NCBI RefSeq assembly: GCF_014196805.1
Contig: NZ_JACIEI010000023.1
Coordinates: 1-33,448 of the forward strand
Source of the DNA: Sulfitobacter undariae
Lineage (GTDB): Bacteria > Pseudomonadota > Alphaproteobacteria > Rhodobacterales > Rhodobacteraceae
Direction of reading: 5' to 3'
DNA length: 33,448 nucleotides
The position numbers were made by a program, and so were the translations under genes. Position 1 is the stretch's first letter, and every line of letters starts with the position of its first letter. The notes beneath the pieces are model-generated. The model did not search any database, was not told the DNA's origin, and worked only from the letters and a program-made list of their open reading frames with translations. Below are positions 12,160-20,603 of the stretch, piece after piece.

Positions 12160-13107
12160 ATGATCCGCGTCACACTGATCTTGACGCTGGCTCTTCTTGC
12201 TGTGCTCTCGCTGTTTGTCGGTGTGGCGGATCTATCGCCGAGCGCCTTGTTTTATGACAGGGCGGCGTTGGACTTGTTGTGGACCAGTCGCGGGCCGCGC
12301 ACGGTTGCGGTTATCATCACCGGTGGCACGCTTGCGGTCAGCGGTACGATCATGCAGATGATTGTGCGCAACCGGTTCGTCGAGCCGATGACAGCAGGCA
12401 CGGGGCAGGGCGCGGCGCTTGGTATTTTGTTGGTCACCGTGTTTATGCCCTCTATGCCGATCCTGATGAAGATGGGGATTGCATCCGCAGTGGCATTGGC
12501 AACCAGCGTCATCTTTCTTGTGATCGTAAACAGGTTGCCGCCCACACAGCCGATGTTGGTGTCTTTAGTGGGAATGATCTATGGGGGCATCCTCGGGGCC
12601 TGCGTCTTGTTTTTCGCCTATCAGGCCGACCTTTTACAATACATTGATATCTGGATGAACGGCGAATTTTCTGGCGTCCTGCAAGGGCGGTATGAACTGC
12701 TTTGGATAGCCGCCGCTGTGGGGATATTAAGCTATCTGGCCGCTGACCAATTTGCGATTGTCGGTATGGGCCGCACAGTGAGCACCAATTTAGGGCTCAA
12801 TTATACCCAAGTTGTCATCATTGGATTGCTGTCGATTGCTATCGTGACTGCTTTGACCGTTGTGACAGTCGGAATGATCCCCTTTGTCGGACTGGTTGTA
12901 CCCAACATCGTATCCCGTCTGAGCGGAGACAACCTGCGTGCCACATTGCCCTTAACCGCCGTGAGTGGCGCAGCACTGGTTCTGGCCAGTGATATTCTCG
13001 GCAGGGTGCTGCGCTATCCCTATGAGATACCGGTTGGATCGGTTTTCGGAGTCTTGGGCGCGGTGGTTTTCTTGTGGCTGCTCTATGCCCCGCGTCGCCA
13101 TGTTTAA
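12160..13107 (+). CDS. Siderophore ABC transporter permease 1 (FecCD family)
   Basis: Integral inner-membrane permease of 315 residues, FecCD family, similar to FatD/CeuB/VctD. Many hydrophobic segments are visible. Family motifs include SRGPRTVAVIITGGTLAVSG near the N-terminus, MTAGTGQGAALG, and the cytoplasmic segment GMIPFVGLVVPNIVSRL, which contacts the ATPase. The C-terminus DILGRVLRYPYEIPVGSVFG is typical. The ATG follows the stop codon of the binding protein with no gap, so translation is probably coupled. It overlaps the second permease by 8 bases. Confidence 0.9.
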   Translation: MIRVTLILTLALLAVLSLFVGVADLSPSALFYDRAALDLLWTSRGPRTVAVIITGGTLAVSGTIMQMIVRNRFVEPMTAGTGQGAALGILLVTVFMPSMPILMKMGIASAVALATSVIFLVIVNRLPPTQPMLVSLVGMIYGGILGACVLFFAYQADLLQYIDIWMNGEFSGVLQGRYELLWIAAAVGILSYLAADQFAIVGMGRTVSTNLGLNYTQVVIIGLLSIAIVTALTVVTVGMIPFVGLVVPNIVSRLSGDNLRATLPLTAVSGAALVLASDILGRVLRYPYEIPVGSVFGVLGAVVFLWLLYAPRRHV

Positions 13108-14044
13108 AAGGCGTCTGATCCTGCTTGCGGTGCTTCTGGCCGCTTGTACTGCTGGCTATCTGATGCTGGGCGCGCAGGGGAATTGGGGCTTTGTACTGCC
13201 GTTTCGCGGTAATAAACTGGCAGCGCTGATCATTGTTGCGGTGGCCATTTCAACGGCAACAGTGCTGTTCCAAACTATCACCCACAACCGTATTCTTACC
13301 CCTTCGATCATGGGGTTTGATGCGCTTTATGTTCTGATCCTCACGGTGCAGATTTATGTGCTGGGAGCGCAAGAGTATGTTCATCTGTCGCAGGCGGGCC
13401 AATTCGTCGCAAACATAGGGTTGATGCTGGTGGCGTCGCTGGCGCTTTTTGGGACCTTGCTGAGCCGCGCACGGGGCGATCTGATGCGGATGGTTCTGAC
13501 AGGGATTATCCTTGCGGTGTTGTTGCGCGCGGTTACGAGTTTTTTGCAGCGGGTGATTGACCCCAATGAATATGCCGTGGTTCAGGGGGCATCATTTGCG
13601 CGGTTTACGCGGATCGACGTTGAGCTTTTGGCTGTTGCCGCTCTGCTGACTTGTTGTGCGTTGTTGGTCACTTGGCGTTTGCGGCACAGGCTGGATGTTC
13701 TGGCTCTTGGTGATACGGCTGCCATTAATCTGGGCGAGGCGCCAAAGCATAATATGTTTGTGATCCTTGTGCTCATTTCGGTCCTTGTGTCCGTCTCAAC
13801 GGCGCTTGTTGGGCCGATGGGCTTTCTGGGCCTCTTGGTTGTCAGCCTTGCGCATCTGATCACGCCCACGGCGTCCCACGCCACCTTACTGCTGTCGTCG
13901 GCGTTGATTTCGGCGCTGACGCTGGTGGGCGGGCAATTTATCTTGGAGCGTGTGCTGGGGATGTCTACGCCGCTGATTGTCGTGATCGACGTTGTTGGCG
14001 GCATTGTTTTCTTGATCCTGCTCCTGAGGAGAAAATACAGATGA
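13100..14044 (+). CDS. Siderophore ABC transporter permease 2 (FecCD family)
   Basis: Second FecCD-type permease, 314 residues, similar to FatC/CeuC/VctG; it forms the membrane channel with permease 1. It shows multiple membrane helices, HNRILTPSIMGFDALY near residue 60, and the ATPase-contacting segment VGPMGFLGLLVVSLAH. The start is placed at 13100 (MFKRR), which overlaps the previous gene by 8 bases; an ATG at 13085 is an in-frame alternative. The stop overlaps the ATPase start in an ATGA. Confidence 0.88.
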   Translation: MFKRRLILLAVLLAACTAGYLMLGAQGNWGFVLPFRGNKLAALIIVAVAISTATVLFQTITHNRILTPSIMGFDALYVLILTVQIYVLGAQEYVHLSQAGQFVANIGLMLVASLALFGTLLSRARGDLMRMVLTGIILAVLLRAVTSFLQRVIDPNEYAVVQGASFARFTRIDVELLAVAALLTCCALLVTWRLRHRLDVLALGDTAAINLGEAPKHNMFVILVLISVLVSVSTALVGPMGFLGLLVVSLAHLITPTASHATLLLSSALISALTLVGGQFILERVLGMSTPLIVVIDVVGGIVFLILLLRRKYR

Positions 14045-14793
14045 TTGTGATCTCTGATGTCGACTATTTTATAGGGCCAGTGAAGATCTTGGATGGGGTC
14101 AATCTGGAGCTACCGAAAGGTGGGATTTCGGCATTGATTGGGCCGAACGGTGCGGGAAAGTCCACGTTGTTGTCGCTGATCGCACGGCTGATGCCACTTC
14201 AGGCAGGGACCATCACCGTGGATGACCTGACGGTGGGGGCGTGCCCGAATAATACCCTCGCGCGCAGGCTTGCGATCTTGCCGCAGGCCAGCGATGCCGC
14301 GCCGCTGTTGACGGTGCGCGAGTTGGTGGGCTTTGGGCGTTATCCTTATCACAAAGGCCGGCCCACGCCAGATGACCACGCCAAGGTTGAGGACGCACTA
14401 GAGGCATTTGGGCTTGTCCCTTTTGCCGACCGACGGCTGGACACATTATCCGGCGGGCAGCGTCAGCGCGCGCAGGTCGCGATGACCTATGCGCAAGATA
14501 CGGGCTATATTCTGTTGGATGAGCCGCTTAACAACTTGGACATCGCGGCATCACGTTCGTTGATGCGTGTGTTGCGTGAACTGGCGGCTGCCCATGACCG
14601 CACAATCGTCATTGTCTTACATGATATCAATTATGCCGCAGCTTATGCCGATTTGATCGTTGCGATGAAAGGCGGCAAGATTGTTGCAAAAGGCACGCCC
14701 GATGAAATCGTGACAGAGGATATTCTGAAAGAGGTGTTTGACACTGATCCCAAAGTGCACCGTATTGATGGCAAGGTCATGATCGAGGTATAG
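14041..14793 (+). CDS. Siderophore ABC transporter ATP-binding protein
   Basis: Cytoplasmic ATPase of 250 residues powering siderophore import, similar to FatE/CeuD/VctC. Walker A is GPNGAGKST (34-42), the Q-loop lies near PQASD (81-85), the signature is LSGGQRQR (136-143), Walker B is YILLDEP (156-162) and the H-loop is His194. All catalytic residues are present. GAGGAG lies 10 bases before the ATG, and the start overlaps the permease stop. This is the last gene of the operon and ends in a terminator hairpin. Confidence 0.93.
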   Translation: MIVISDVDYFIGPVKILDGVNLELPKGGISALIGPNGAGKSTLLSLIARLMPLQAGTITVDDLTVGACPNNTLARRLAILPQASDAAPLLTVRELVGFGRYPYHKGRPTPDDHAKVEDALEAFGLVPFADRRLDTLSGGQRQRAQVAMTYAQDTGYILLDEPLNNLDIAASRSLMRVLRELAAAHDRTIVIVLHDINYAAAYADLIVAMKGGKIVAKGTPDEIVTEDILKEVFDTDPKVHRIDGKVMIEV

Positions 14794-14821
14794 GTATCGC
14801 CCCGATGAAAGGGGCGATACC
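14793..14821. terminator. Bidirectional hairpin terminator
   Basis: A perfect 11-bp stem pairs GGTATCGCCCC (14793-14803) with GGGGCGATACC (14811-14821), with a 7-base loop. It lies between the ATPase gene and the convergent second receptor gene. The stem begins inside the ATPase stop codon. Confidence 0.88.
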
Positions 14822-14829
14822 AGAGTTGT

Positions 14830-16770
14830 TTAGAACTTGATCGAAGCGGTCATGCTGATGGTGCGGCCTGGCTCATAGAGCGGCACCACGTTTGACAGAC
14901 CCAGACCATCCGAGCTGCGGCTGGCATAGCTGGCATCGAAGAGGTTGTTCACATCCATGCGCACAGTCAGGTTTTCCATCCGCTGTGGCTTATACTCGGC
15001 ATAGAGGTTAACGACCTCGTAACCGTCCAGAGTGGTTTCGGTATCGTCGTTCTTGAGGGCAACCTGTGCTGTCCCGCCAATCCGCCATTCCGGTGTCACG
15101 TCATAGCCCGCTTCTAGACCAAAGATATGACCAACGGGGCGTCCAAGGTAATAGGCAGTCGTTGCTGTTGTCGCGTCATTGGTTTTTACATCCGCATAGG
15201 TATAGTTCAGGGTCGCGAACCCGTTTGCAGCTGTATAAGTGACCGAGCCGTCGAACCCGCGTGATGTCAGATCATCTGTATGACCACGCGCGCCGCCTGA
15301 CGGCAGAACCGCGTTGATGTCTTTGATTTCAGTATCAAACAGGGCGCCTTTGGCCGACCATGGGCCGTTCTCATACCGTAAACCCAGGCGCACAGCATTG
15401 GCGCGTGATGTTGCAAAGCCATCATAGGCCCAAGCCGTACCGTAGTTAACCAAAGCGGCCTCACCTAACTCATAGCCGCCCCAACTGGATGCAGCGCCTG
15501 CATTGAGAGTCCATTGGTTGTTGAGCACGAAGTCAACCGAGCCGTTTACGCTTGCGCCGTTTTCTTTAAGGCTCGACCCATCTGCGGCGTCGAACGACGC
15601 CCAGTCATAACGCGCCCCGAATGAGACCGAGATACGATCCGACAGATCCTGTCGTGCCTGCGCAAATACGCCAATGTTGCTGAGATCTTCGCGTCCGTTT
15701 GAAATGCGAGAGCTGCCGGAATTATCAAAGCCTTCCGCGCTTTCATCAAAGAAGTCGAGGCCGACACTAACGCTACCGTTGCGCAGGGTGAACTCATTAC
15801 GGATCACACCGCTGAGGCTTTTGTTGATACCGTAAAGTGCGCCCACATCCATCGCCTGTTCATTATAGCTCAACTGGGCATAGGGGGCGAATGTGCCGGT
15901 GGGGTTTTCGTCTTGAAAAGTCAGAGTATAGGATTTGCGTTGCGACAGGGCGCGGTAGAGCACGGTATCGCGCCCGATGACAGCGGCGAAATCGGGGCGG
16001 ATAAAGCCGCTTTGTGACGCGCGTAGACCACTATCTGTTGTTTCCGATGCGGAAAAGCTGAGGCGTTTGCCTGATTGTGTCGTGTAGGCAAATTTGGCGA
16101 TGTAATCGGTGAGGTCAGCCTCGGTTCCGGTAATCGTGTTGCCACTGCCATCTTTGTAATCGTCACCCGTGGCGCGTGTGCCACTGAGCAGATACTCAAA
16201 CCCATTGGTCTGACCAAAGACACTCAACGTGTTGCGAAAGCCCTGACCGTTACGGCCGTAAGACAGCGTGTATTGGCCGCCAAATGGATCATCCGCCTCA
16301 AGCAGATCGCGGGCGTCTTTGGTGGTGTAAGCGATGGAGCCTGCCAGCGCGTTTGGACCTTGATCCGCTGGCGCGAGACCCGCGCTTACTTCGACAGATT
16401 TTAGCAAGGCGGGGTCCAGAAGCACGTTGCCCGTGTGGTGAAACGCGGATTTGTTCTGGCGTGCGCCGTCAATTGTGACCGACAGCAGGCTTTCTTCGAT
16501 ACCGTTTACGTATACTTTTTGTGCAATCGGAGCGCCGCCGCTGGCTGTAATCGCAGATTCACCGGCAAACACATCAGCCACTGTCGTGGGATTACGACTT
16601 TCAATCTCGGCGTCACTGATCTGATCATTGCCAAGAACGGCCTGCGCATCTGCGGAATCAATGCGAAGTGTCCCAAGGTCGAATGCGGTATCATCTTGGG
16701 CATAAAGAAATGTGGCGGTTGTACACATCAGCCAAGAGAGGGCGATGCGAGCGGCGGTGGTGTGTGTCAT
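14830..16770 (-). CDS. Second TonB-dependent outer membrane receptor
   Basis: Outer membrane receptor of 646 residues, paralogous to the receptor at 8809-10770. Both plugs share QKxYVNGxEE, SVTIDGARQN, FHH, and a LLK(A/S)V segment followed by GALAGS or NALAGS. The signal peptide ends near FLYAQ, and the barrel ends in Phe (TASIKF). The start at 16770 is preferred because AAGGGA lies upstream; the open frame runs 14 codons further without signal peptide character. The barrel regions differ more than the plugs, so the two receptors may bind different siderophores. Iron regulation is expected, but no Fur, RirA or Irr site could be assigned with confidence. Confidence 0.9.
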   Translation of the reverse strand: MTHTTAARIALSWLMCTTATFLYAQDDTAFDLGTLRIDSADAQAVLGNDQISDAEIESRNPTTVADVFAGESAITASGGAPIAQKVYVNGIEESLLSVTIDGARQNKSAFHHTGNVLLDPALLKSVEVSAGLAPADQGPNALAGSIAYTTKDARDLLEADDPFGGQYTLSYGRNGQGFRNTLSVFGQTNGFEYLLSGTRATGDDYKDGSGNTITGTEADLTDYIAKFAYTTQSGKRLSFSASETTDSGLRASQSGFIRPDFAAVIGRDTVLYRALSQRKSYTLTFQDENPTGTFAPYAQLSYNEQAMDVGALYGINKSLSGVIRNEFTLRNGSVSVGLDFFDESAEGFDNSGSSRISNGREDLSNIGVFAQARQDLSDRISVSFGARYDWASFDAADGSSLKENGASVNGSVDFVLNNQWTLNAGAASSWGGYELGEAALVNYGTAWAYDGFATSRANAVRLGLRYENGPWSAKGALFDTEIKDINAVLPSGGARGHTDDLTSRGFDGSVTYTAANGFATLNYTYADVKTNDATTATTAYYLGRPVGHIFGLEAGYDVTPEWRIGGTAQVALKNDDTETTLDGYEVVNLYAEYKPQRMENLTVRMDVNNLFDASYASRSSDGLGLSNVVPLYEPGRTISMTASIKF

Positions 16771-17146
16771 ACTATTGTCCCTTGCGTAATATTCTAGCTG
16801 GCTGGGACTCATGAAACCACTTGCTTGCTTGGTGTGGTAATTGAGTAATTTTGTCGAGAATGTAAAGACTTGCCTTCGAAAGCGATGGGGCTTTCCAGTC
16901 CAGTTTAACTGGCTAGGTCACGGCTTGTAGAAGCTTTTGATATATTGATGGTGGTGACCAAAGCTAATTGTGTGAATCTGATGAGCGCTTTTTCTACAAG
17001 GGTCATCAGGCGCTCAACTGGGGGTGGTGGCGCAGCTTTTGACGGCCAGCGATCAATCAATGCTTCGCACTCAAAGTTGAAGTTGACAAATTTTAATCAC
17101 ATTTGACCGCTAGGCTCTGAAATTGAATTCAGTTTGGAGATTGTCT
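16771..17146. promoter_or_regulatory. Promoter region between receptor 2 and the NYN gene
   Basis: This 376-base region separates divergent genes. It contains the second copy of the 21-bp repeat at 16797-16817, 27 bases upstream of the receptor start codon and therefore in its 5' leader or promoter. No other clear motif or gene was found. Confidence 0.45.
16797..16817 (+). repeat. 21-bp repeat, copy 2
   Basis: Identical to 7546-7566. It lies in the upstream region of the second receptor gene. Confidence 0.8.
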
Positions 17147-17824
17147 GTGAAACAACATGTAGCGGTGCTTGTAGATGGAGATAACATCAGCGGGAAACAC
17201 GCTGCACAAATTCTCTCGATAGCCGCTGAACGCGGTGACACTTCTATCTGTCGTGTTTATACAGATGCGCAACGCCCATCTGATTGGCATGGGGCTATCG
17301 GTTACAGGATGTTTCATGCCGGAACAGGGAAAAATGCAGCGGACATTCTGTTGGCCTTGGACGCTATGGAGTTGGCGATAGTTAAAAACGTCAGTTGCTT
17401 TGTCATCGCGAGCTCTGACGGAGATTTTACGCACCTTGCAGCCAGACTACGTGAATACGGTGCAATGGTCATAGGTGTTGGAGAAGCAAAAGCTACTAGG
17501 GCTTTTCGTGGTTGCTGCAACGAGTTTATGGAACTCGGCATCAGCAAGCCAATGCATCTTGTGCCGAAACGTTCTGAAGCTATTGCGATGCTTGACCAAA
17601 AAATACGAGAGATGATCTCAGTACATAGCAAGAAAGGCGCTGGTATGCGTATGGCTGAGCTGGCTTCGAAAATGGGCAGTGAACATGGGGTGAAAATTGG
17701 AACATACCCTGAGAAGAACTGGCGTTCATATCTTTTGGCCCGGCCATCGCTCTATGACGTGGGGCCACGTGGCCCCGAGGCTATGGTTCGTTTCCGTCAA
17801 GAAGGCTTTGCAGAGGCGGCGTGA
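17147..17824 (+). CDS. NYN-domain protein (LabA/DUF88-like) with putative OST-HTH
   Basis: Predicted metal-dependent RNase or RNA-binding protein, 225 residues. The N-terminal NYN (PIN-like) domain spans about residues 3-135 and has the conserved acidic residues: VLVDGDN (Asp10, Asp12), KNAADILLALD (Asp66) and SSDGDF (Asp91, Asp93). The C-terminal part (about 148-225, MLDQKIREMI onward, with KNWRSYLLARPSLYDV) resembles an OST-HTH/LOTUS RNA-binding domain. GTG at 17147 is chosen because GGAG lies 8 bases upstream; the frame is open to a TTG at 17123. It stands alone between divergent and convergent neighbours. The role is unknown; RNA decay or defence are possibilities. Confidence 0.8.
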   Translation: MKQHVAVLVDGDNISGKHAAQILSIAAERGDTSICRVYTDAQRPSDWHGAIGYRMFHAGTGKNAADILLALDAMELAIVKNVSCFVIASSDGDFTHLAARLREYGAMVIGVGEAKATRAFRGCCNEFMELGISKPMHLVPKRSEAIAMLDQKIREMISVHSKKGAGMRMAELASKMGSEHGVKIGTYPEKNWRSYLLARPSLYDVGPRGPEAMVRFRQEGFAEAA

Positions 17825-17913
17825 TGTATCCATCTTATATATAGTGATTGAGAGCTTGAGTTATCGTATCGCCATTTTTTAAAGTCGAAAATTACCAAAT
17901 ATCTACACCCGTT

Positions 17914-17987
17914 TTGGCTGGGCGACGGGCAGGGCCAACTTACTGCTACCCAAGTGACGGGCCATCGCCACTTAACTTGTTGCTGGC
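17914..17987 (+). repeat. Dispersed repeat, copy 1
   Basis: A segment of about 75 bases starts TTGGCTGGGCGACGGGCAGG and continues through CTGCTACCCAAG, ACGGGCCATCGCCA and TTGCTGGC. It matches 18524-18604 in the same orientation with small gaps. The two copies flank the cytochrome c gene. It may be a remnant of a mobile element or of an old gene. Confidence 0.75.
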
Positions 17988-18010
17988 GGGCTTTGGGAGG
18001 TTGGCTACTT

Positions 18011-18430
18011 CTATTGAATTTGAATACCTTCAAGATAGGCCAATAGCCCCGCCAGTATGCGCGGTGTGGGTGTCATAACACCGTCAAATTCCACTGGAAC
18101 CAAATCCTCTGCCATTGCTCCGCCAAATTGTGGCATCACCCGTGCGAGGTGCGCCTGTTCAGGGTCACCGTAGATATAGCTCAGCGCACGCGCCTTGGGA
18201 AAGGTTCCGCCATTGCGGCGGCTGAGCGTTGTCAGATTTGACGGTACAGTCTGCAAATCTGCAGCAAGGGGGCCATTGCCTTGTCCGGTCCCTCCATGAC
18301 AAGAAGCGCAGTAACTCGCGAAAAACGCTGCTCCATCAGTATGATCGGGCATTGAAGGCTCTTCAGTGCAGGCTCCCAGACCAAATGCGATAAAGCTTAA
18401 ACTCAAGATTTTTTGTATTGAAATATTCAC
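18011..18430 (-). CDS. Cytochrome c lipoprotein
   Basis: Small class I-type c cytochrome of 139 residues, probably attached to a membrane facing the periplasm. It has a signal sequence and a lipobox (LGAC, Cys21). The heme attachment motif is CASCH (41-45), preceded by the usual YCASC context, and Met99 in RVMPQFGG is a plausible sixth ligand. The start is GTG at 18430, supported by GGGAG 6 bases upstream. Partners are not encoded nearby, so the electron donor and acceptor are unknown. Confidence 0.88.
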   Translation of the reverse strand: MNISIQKILSLSFIAFGLGACTEEPSMPDHTDGAAFFASYCASCHGGTGQGNGPLAADLQTVPSNLTTLSRRNGGTFPKARALSYIYGDPEQAHLARVMPQFGGAMAEDLVPVEFDGVMTPTPRILAGLLAYLEGIQIQ

Positions 18431-19154
18431 GCGATTCTCCCGTTTTCTCTACTTTAAGGCGAATATTTCGCAGATACAGTGATCTATATCAAAGTATTTA
18501 CATAGTCTTGGGTGTTGATGCTCTTGGCTGTGCGACGGGTAGGGCAGGGGAAAACTTGCTGCTACCCAAGTAGACGGGCCATCGCCAGTCAACTCATTGC
18601 TGGCCGACTTTAAGCGGTCAATAATAGCGCGGAATGATTTCGACACACTGATGCGTAAATCGTGGCGGCGCTGGTTTTTTTACTTTGAGCGATGAGCGTG
18701 TTTTACGCGAATGGAAATGGCTTTTGATTTCTCTTGGTCGGACATGATCTGGTACCTTTGGCTGAGGTGCCCCATGATCCGCCAAGTCCGTGAAAGTACA
18801 AAATCAGTTTCTTTGATTTATAACCTAGTAGCAGTAACCACCTCCAAGGGGCGTTTACTGCTTTCCGGCAAAGGGGCGCGCTTCCCTCTTTTGTAACCCC
18901 AAGCCAAGGGCGCTTCGCCCCTTTGGAAACCCAGAAAATAGCCCCGCGCTATACCACCAAAACGATGTGAGGCATTTGGCCCAAGGCGCATTATCCAAAC
19001 CCAACCTTGCTGAATTGTACCACGAAAACAACCTTCGAGCCCAGTTGAACAAAGTGATTGGATGCCACGGTCCAATTTTGTTGTCATCCGACAAGGTCGG
19101 CGCATTCATTATTCAAAGCCGATGCAGTCTTGACCAACACGCGACCGGGGACAT
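18431..19154. other. Intergenic stretch with repeat copy 2 and a hairpin
   Basis: These 724 bases contain no gene I can support. They hold the dispersed repeat at 18524-18604 and a short imperfect hairpin at 18904-18926 (CCAAGGGCG pairing with CGCCCCTTTGG). The GGGGCG motif recurs three times between 18840 and 18925. Reading frames at 18449-18646 (minus) and 18818-19109 (minus) look like translated repeat sequence. Confidence 0.4.
18524..18604 (+). repeat. Dispersed repeat, copy 2
   Basis: Second copy of the sequence at 17914-17987, starting TTGGCTGTGCGACGGGTAGG. The copies agree best over CTGCTACCCAAG and ACGGGCCATCGCCA. GGGTAG and CTACCC within it can pair. Confidence 0.75.
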
Positions 19155-20150
19155 TTATCGGAAAATCGCGTGTGCCTCGTGTGCTTTAATCGACGTTCGC
19201 GCGTCCAAACCAAAGCTTGTCGATGAAAGTGCCAACGCTGGAAACAAAGAGAGTATCTCGATGCGCTGATCTTCATTGAGAGCATGAATGGATTGTGTCC
19301 CAGGATAGAAACTCTCTGACGGAATGCCTGCGCCATAGACAATTTCGTGTTGATCAAACAGCATGTGAAAATACTCTACTGATCCGCCTTCCTCGGTATA
19401 TATACCTTTGTTCATCGTTAGGTGTTTCGCCGCGATCAAAGCCTGTGAAACCCCTATGTTCAACTCCACCTTCCAACCTTCGATAAGCATTCTATGTTGC
19501 GGTGAAACGCGTAACTCGACCTTGTTGCCCATCGCACCAGCGGAGATGACGACGGGAGCAAAATTATTGTCTGCATTCACTATTGTTGATCCGACCCACC
19601 TGATGGGCTGCAGACCCGAGTCTTTCGTCACAATTAGATCGCCTTCTTTTAACTCTTCAATGGGCCGATCACCTGTATCCGTCAAAATATGCGTTCCGCG
19701 TACAAAACAGGGAACGAGATCCACGTACGGTTCGATTACATTGGCCGACGAAATATCGACGTTGGAAATCGTAAAGCTATCGCCGGGGTTGATAAGAACG
19801 GTAGACGCATATCCAGCAAATCCTGTTCCATATCCATCATCACCAACGGTAACAAAAAGTAAAGTTCCGGTCTCGCCTGTCGTGTTGTTAACGACTGTAG
19901 CTTCGGCCGCGTTGTAAATCGGGTCACCCACCACCCCAACGGTTGCTCCGTTGACAATCAAATCAGTTGTAAGAAGTTGGTCAGATCCCGTTTCGTCGGG
20001 AGCGCCGAAATCCTCTGAACCGTCATGGAAGAAGTCATCGTCGTCACTGAATTCCGCAATGTCTGGCGTGCCTGCCATCGTGAACGTTCCGGAAAATACA
20101 TAGCCTGTAGTTCCGAAGTCGGCAGGTGACCATATGGCTACTCTGGGCAT
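19155..20150 (-). CDS. Hint-domain (Hint_2) protein
   Basis: Protein of 331 residues with a hedgehog/intein-type Hint domain at its C-terminal half (about 170-331). The domain starts at PCFVRGTHILTDTG with the presumed nucleophilic Cys. It continues with PIEELKEGDLIVTKD, a block with the conserved His (RVSPQHRMLI), and ends in KAHEAHAIFR. The N-terminal half is a beta-rich domain (IYNAAEATVVNN, TGTLLFVTVGDDGYG) of the kind seen in secreted Roseobacter proteins. The start is chosen at 20150 because AGGAG lies 8 bases upstream. No RTX repeat is present. Whether it self-cleaves cannot be judged. It is probably exported, but no secretion system is adjacent. Confidence 0.85.
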   Translation of the reverse strand: MPRVAIWSPADFGTTGYVFSGTFTMAGTPDIAEFSDDDDFFHDGSEDFGAPDETGSDQLLTTDLIVNGATVGVVGDPIYNAAEATVVNNTTGETGTLLFVTVGDDGYGTGFAGYASTVLINPGDSFTISNVDISSANVIEPYVDLVPCFVRGTHILTDTGDRPIEELKEGDLIVTKDSGLQPIRWVGSTIVNADNNFAPVVISAGAMGNKVELRVSPQHRMLIEGWKVELNIGVSQALIAAKHLTMNKGIYTEEGGSVEYFHMLFDQHEIVYGAGIPSESFYPGTQSIHALNEDQRIEILSLFPALALSSTSFGLDARTSIKAHEAHAIFR

Positions 20151-20603
20151 TTTTTGTTCTCCTAGGCAGAGTTGAAGCAAAGCCTGGAAATCACCTTTGA
20201 TCAGTAAGCTTCGTGCGCCAACGGGCATTCGTTTATCGGAGGTTCACTAGAAAGTGGCCTCTTCATTGTTTTATGCACTGGCAAAATAGGCTCGCTTTTG
20301 AACATGCAAGAAGCGACTTATCTGAACTCTTAACAAGAAGTGACTTACCTTAAACAGGCGGATTTAGGCATAATTGTGGCTATTGGTTAGACTTTGGTGA
20401 AAAGTGCAGATTAATATAACCATTGATTTACAACGGCTTGTGTGAACAGGGTTTTGTAAATTTAAGAATTTGCAAAAAACATCTTACGGCTCGGGCGTAA
20501 GGGAAGGCGGTGTTTTTAGTAGCGGTTCTGCAAATGGATCGATCAGCAGTGATGTCCCTTGCAGCAGGTTTTGAGGTATTTCGTGGAGACGTCCGTTTTC
20601 CGC
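20151..20603. other. Intergenic region between the Hint gene and the integrase
   Basis: These 453 bases lie upstream of the Hint gene and downstream of the integrase. They contain a direct repeat at 20307-20354 and otherwise no gene that I can see. Confidence 0.4.
20307..20354. repeat. Tandem direct repeat upstream of the Hint gene
   Basis: CAAGAAGCGACTTATCTGAA at 20307 recurs as CAAGAAGTGACTTACCTTAA at 20334, so the period is 27 bases (roughly 2.6 helical turns). The pair lies about 160-200 bases upstream of the Hint start and could be a double binding site for an activator. Confidence 0.7.

Noticed and set aside
18818..19109. Two overlapping minus-strand frames of 84-95 codons
   Set aside because: They read through GGGGCG repeats and a hairpin; composition is repeat-like and no family fits.
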